From: Fusarium oxysporum f. sp. lycopersici 4287
Lineage: Eukaryota > Ascomycota > Sordariomycetes > Hypocreales > Nectriaceae
Direction of reading: 5' to 3'
Assembly: GCF_000149955.1 (NCBI RefSeq)
Contig: NC_030986.1
Coordinates: forward strand, 6,384,568-6,448,567
DNA: 64,000 bases
The position numbers and the translations under genes are program-made. The first letter of the stretch is position 1, and each line of letters starts with the position of its first letter. Positions 63,601-64,000 of the stretch are shown here, piece by piece. The notes beneath the pieces are model-generated. The model saw nothing but the letters and a program-made list of their open reading frames with translations, was not told the DNA's origin and searched no databases.

Positions 63601-64000
63601 TGGTGCGTTCTTGAGCAAAAGTCGCTCCTGGGCTTGCGGCATCGGAACAGAGACGTCGAATTCCGTCTCGATAGCACGATGATCGGATCCGTGCTCCGTG
63701 CCATGTATCATACACTTGACAGTCGAAGACGCTAGATCTGCCGAAGTAAGGATCAGGTCGACTGTTGTCTCAAAATCTCCACCGCTCCACGTCTTCGTTC
63801 CTCTCGGGAGCAGGCTCATAAGTTCAAATTCATTCATAAGATTGATGATCTGATCCGCTTCGCCTTGCCTCGTCAAGGATATGTCGTCTCCTCCCCATAG
63901 CTGGTCGTGTCGGTTGAAGTCTCCGACAACTACCACGTCCACCAGTCTACCGGCTTGTCCTCTTACGTCTGAGATGACCTGGCGCAAAGCGTTGCAAGTG
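60601..64000 (-). CDS. LINE ORF2: endonuclease, reverse transcriptase, RNase-H-like, CCHC knuckle (5' partial)
   Basis: Open from the window edge to the stop at 60601. The exo-endo domain is truncated at its N side and shows [18 protein letters not shown] and [15 protein letters not shown] (catalytic SDH). The reverse transcriptase has [75 protein letters not shown] and [12 protein letters not shown] (the [YF]xDD box as FVDD). The RNase-H-like region ([53 protein letters not shown]) appears to lack some usual acidic residues. The end is a [17 protein letters not shown] zinc knuckle. The frame has no stop over 1,130 codons, so this copy is probably recent. Copies mobilise by target-primed reverse transcription in the nucleus. 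Confidence 0.92.
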   Translation of the reverse strand, partial: TCNALRQVISDVRGQAGRLVDVVVVGDFNRHDQLWGGDDISLTRQGEADQIINLMNEFELMSLLPRGTKTWSGGDFETTVDLILTSADLASSTVKCMIHGTEHGSDHRAIETEFDVSVPMPQAQERLLLKNAPWKEINARIAEALESIPEQGTVQQKTNRLMTVVLEAVRALTPRAKPSPYAKRWWTSDLTQLRQIYTHWRNRARASRRAGRVCEELEDTARGAAKQYHDAIRQQKKTHWNEFLADNDNIWKAAKYLKSGDDTAFGKVPQLTRVDGTCTTNNIEQAEEMFITFFPPLPEHIEQEGDRPQRGSAITMPDITMEEVERQLFAAKSWKAPGEDGLPVLVWKQIWPSVRHRVFSLFRASLEDGVLPDQWRHAKIIPLKKPNKENYSVAKAWRPISLLSTLGKILEAVVAERISHAVETYGLLPTNHFGARKQRSDEQALMLLQEQIYAAWRGRWILSLVSFDVKGAYNGVCKERLIQRLRARGIPEDLLRWIETFCSDRTATIQINGQTTEMRSLPQAGLPQGSPLSPILFLFFNADLVQQRIDCYGGAIAFVDDFTAWVTGPTAESNRDGIKGIIKKALDWERRSGATFETEKTAIIHFTRKAYKSDSEPFAIRGQLVRPKTQVKVLGMIMDAGLKYKEHIARAAAKGLNAAMELQRLRGLTPRAARQLFAATVAPVVDYASNVWMHACRYRRASPINRVQRIGANAIVGTFLTVATSVAEAEAHIASAHERFWRRAIKMWTDLHTLPTTNPLRSSTSRIRKFRRYNRSPFYEVAVALNEIPMEELETINPFTLAPWVERVQTIVDDGDGLGIMQADLGWAVRAAVSSSARNGVVGVGGVIEIPASVQGGPKLERFSFTLGMRTGQNPFSGQLAAMAYTLRHLPDLEYRSVALLASNKAAVLTVRNPRQQSGQEYVKCIYDSINVLRVKGNVVAVIWMPTSAEHRLLKMAKKEARSASQDGAVPAQKFPQMRSTTLNIARSSQRANQRLPDNVGKFSKKVDAALPGKHTRLLYDGLSRREASVLAQLRTGMARLNGYLFRISIAASQKCTCGQAIETVEHFLFRCRKWTAHRTEMLQCTETLRGNLSFYLGGKSPSDDAKWTPNMQAVHATIRFAIATGRLDTQY

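Larger units (their letters stand above)
60157..64000 (-). mobile_element. Tad-like non-LTR retrotransposon (LINE), 3' half, open to window end
   Basis: A leftward LINE with a 3' UTR (60160-60600) ending CCGGGCGTAATAAA followed by (TTGTA)n, four units at about 60160-60179. The same final motif is shared with the fragment at 52116-53350. The 5' end lies beyond 64000. Its tail ends about 30 bp upstream of the ATG of the two-finger gene, and both run in the same direction. Confidence 0.88.

Noticed and set aside
1..64000. CRISPR array, bacterial operon or prophage
   Set aside because: Spliceosomal introns, fungal gene families and eukaryotic transposons throughout; no regularly spaced repeats with unique spacers.
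1..64000. Telomere repeats or a subtelomeric end
   Set aside because: The OrsD/helicase-like proteins are often subtelomeric, but no TTAGGG/CCCTAA arrays are present in the window.

Overview
This window comes from a filamentous ascomycete fungus (Pezizomycotina; probably a Sordariomycete, but the genus cannot be fixed from sequence alone). The evidence is short GT-AG introns of about 45-65 nt, a Zn2Cys6 regulator, a LaeA-like methyltransferase, fungal-type class V receptor and chromate-transporter genes, and a heavy load of pogo, hAT, piggyBac-like and Tad-like LINE elements. Many element copies carry transition-type stop codons, and two long AT-rich blocks look like repeat-induced mutation. 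Two assembly gaps (N runs) lie at 47576-47914 and 53558-53738.

Layout, left to right. 1-906: 5' part of an MFS sugar transporter. 1545-4643: decayed hAT element. 4964-7165: Zn2Cys6 transcription factor. 7522-10300: one small secreted-type ORF, an AT-rich block, and relics of a pogo and a piggyBac-like transposase. 12522-13925: intact class V (cAMP-receptor-like) GPCR. 14280-16506: pogo element with long terminal inverted repeats and two nonsense mutations. 17740-18420: another pogo relic. 20626-23974: large protein with a cysteine-rich DUF3716-type domain and Q/P/E/R repeats. 26188-29000: hAT element with a 22-bp perfect TIR, sister of the first. 29638-31067: LaeA-like methyltransferase in nine exons.

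32836-44455 is bounded by an inverted duplication of a histidine-phosphatase (phosphoglycerate-mutase-like) gene. Between the two copies lie a second hAT family, a piggyBac relic, an orphan multi-pass membrane protein, a nearly intact pogo element and a chromate-transporter gene. A second chromate-transporter gene follows at 44917-46654. Then come a BTB/POZ protein (48248-49044), a bZIP factor with a GC-AG intron (50781-51892), a 5'-truncated LINE (52116-53350) and a decayed GMC oxidoreductase with a DUF1080-like tail (53739-55850).

The most intriguing part is 56684-60129: a two-gene unit whose reading frames overlap by four bases. The first encodes a two-zinc-finger OrsD/DUF3505-like protein. 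The second encodes a 929-residue acidic-linker protein whose C-terminal half has a tyrosine-recombinase-like pattern. A Tad-like LINE, running off the window end, has its 3' tail about 30 bp upstream of the first start codon and in the same orientation.

Apart from the chromate pair and the overlapping two-gene unit, the genes do not form an obvious pathway; this is an accessory, transposon-rich neighbourhood. At least nine otherwise sensible reading frames are broken by a single extra base, always in the same (+1) direction, often in a short homopolymer. That pattern suggests insertion-type assembly errors and should be settled before these genes are called dead.
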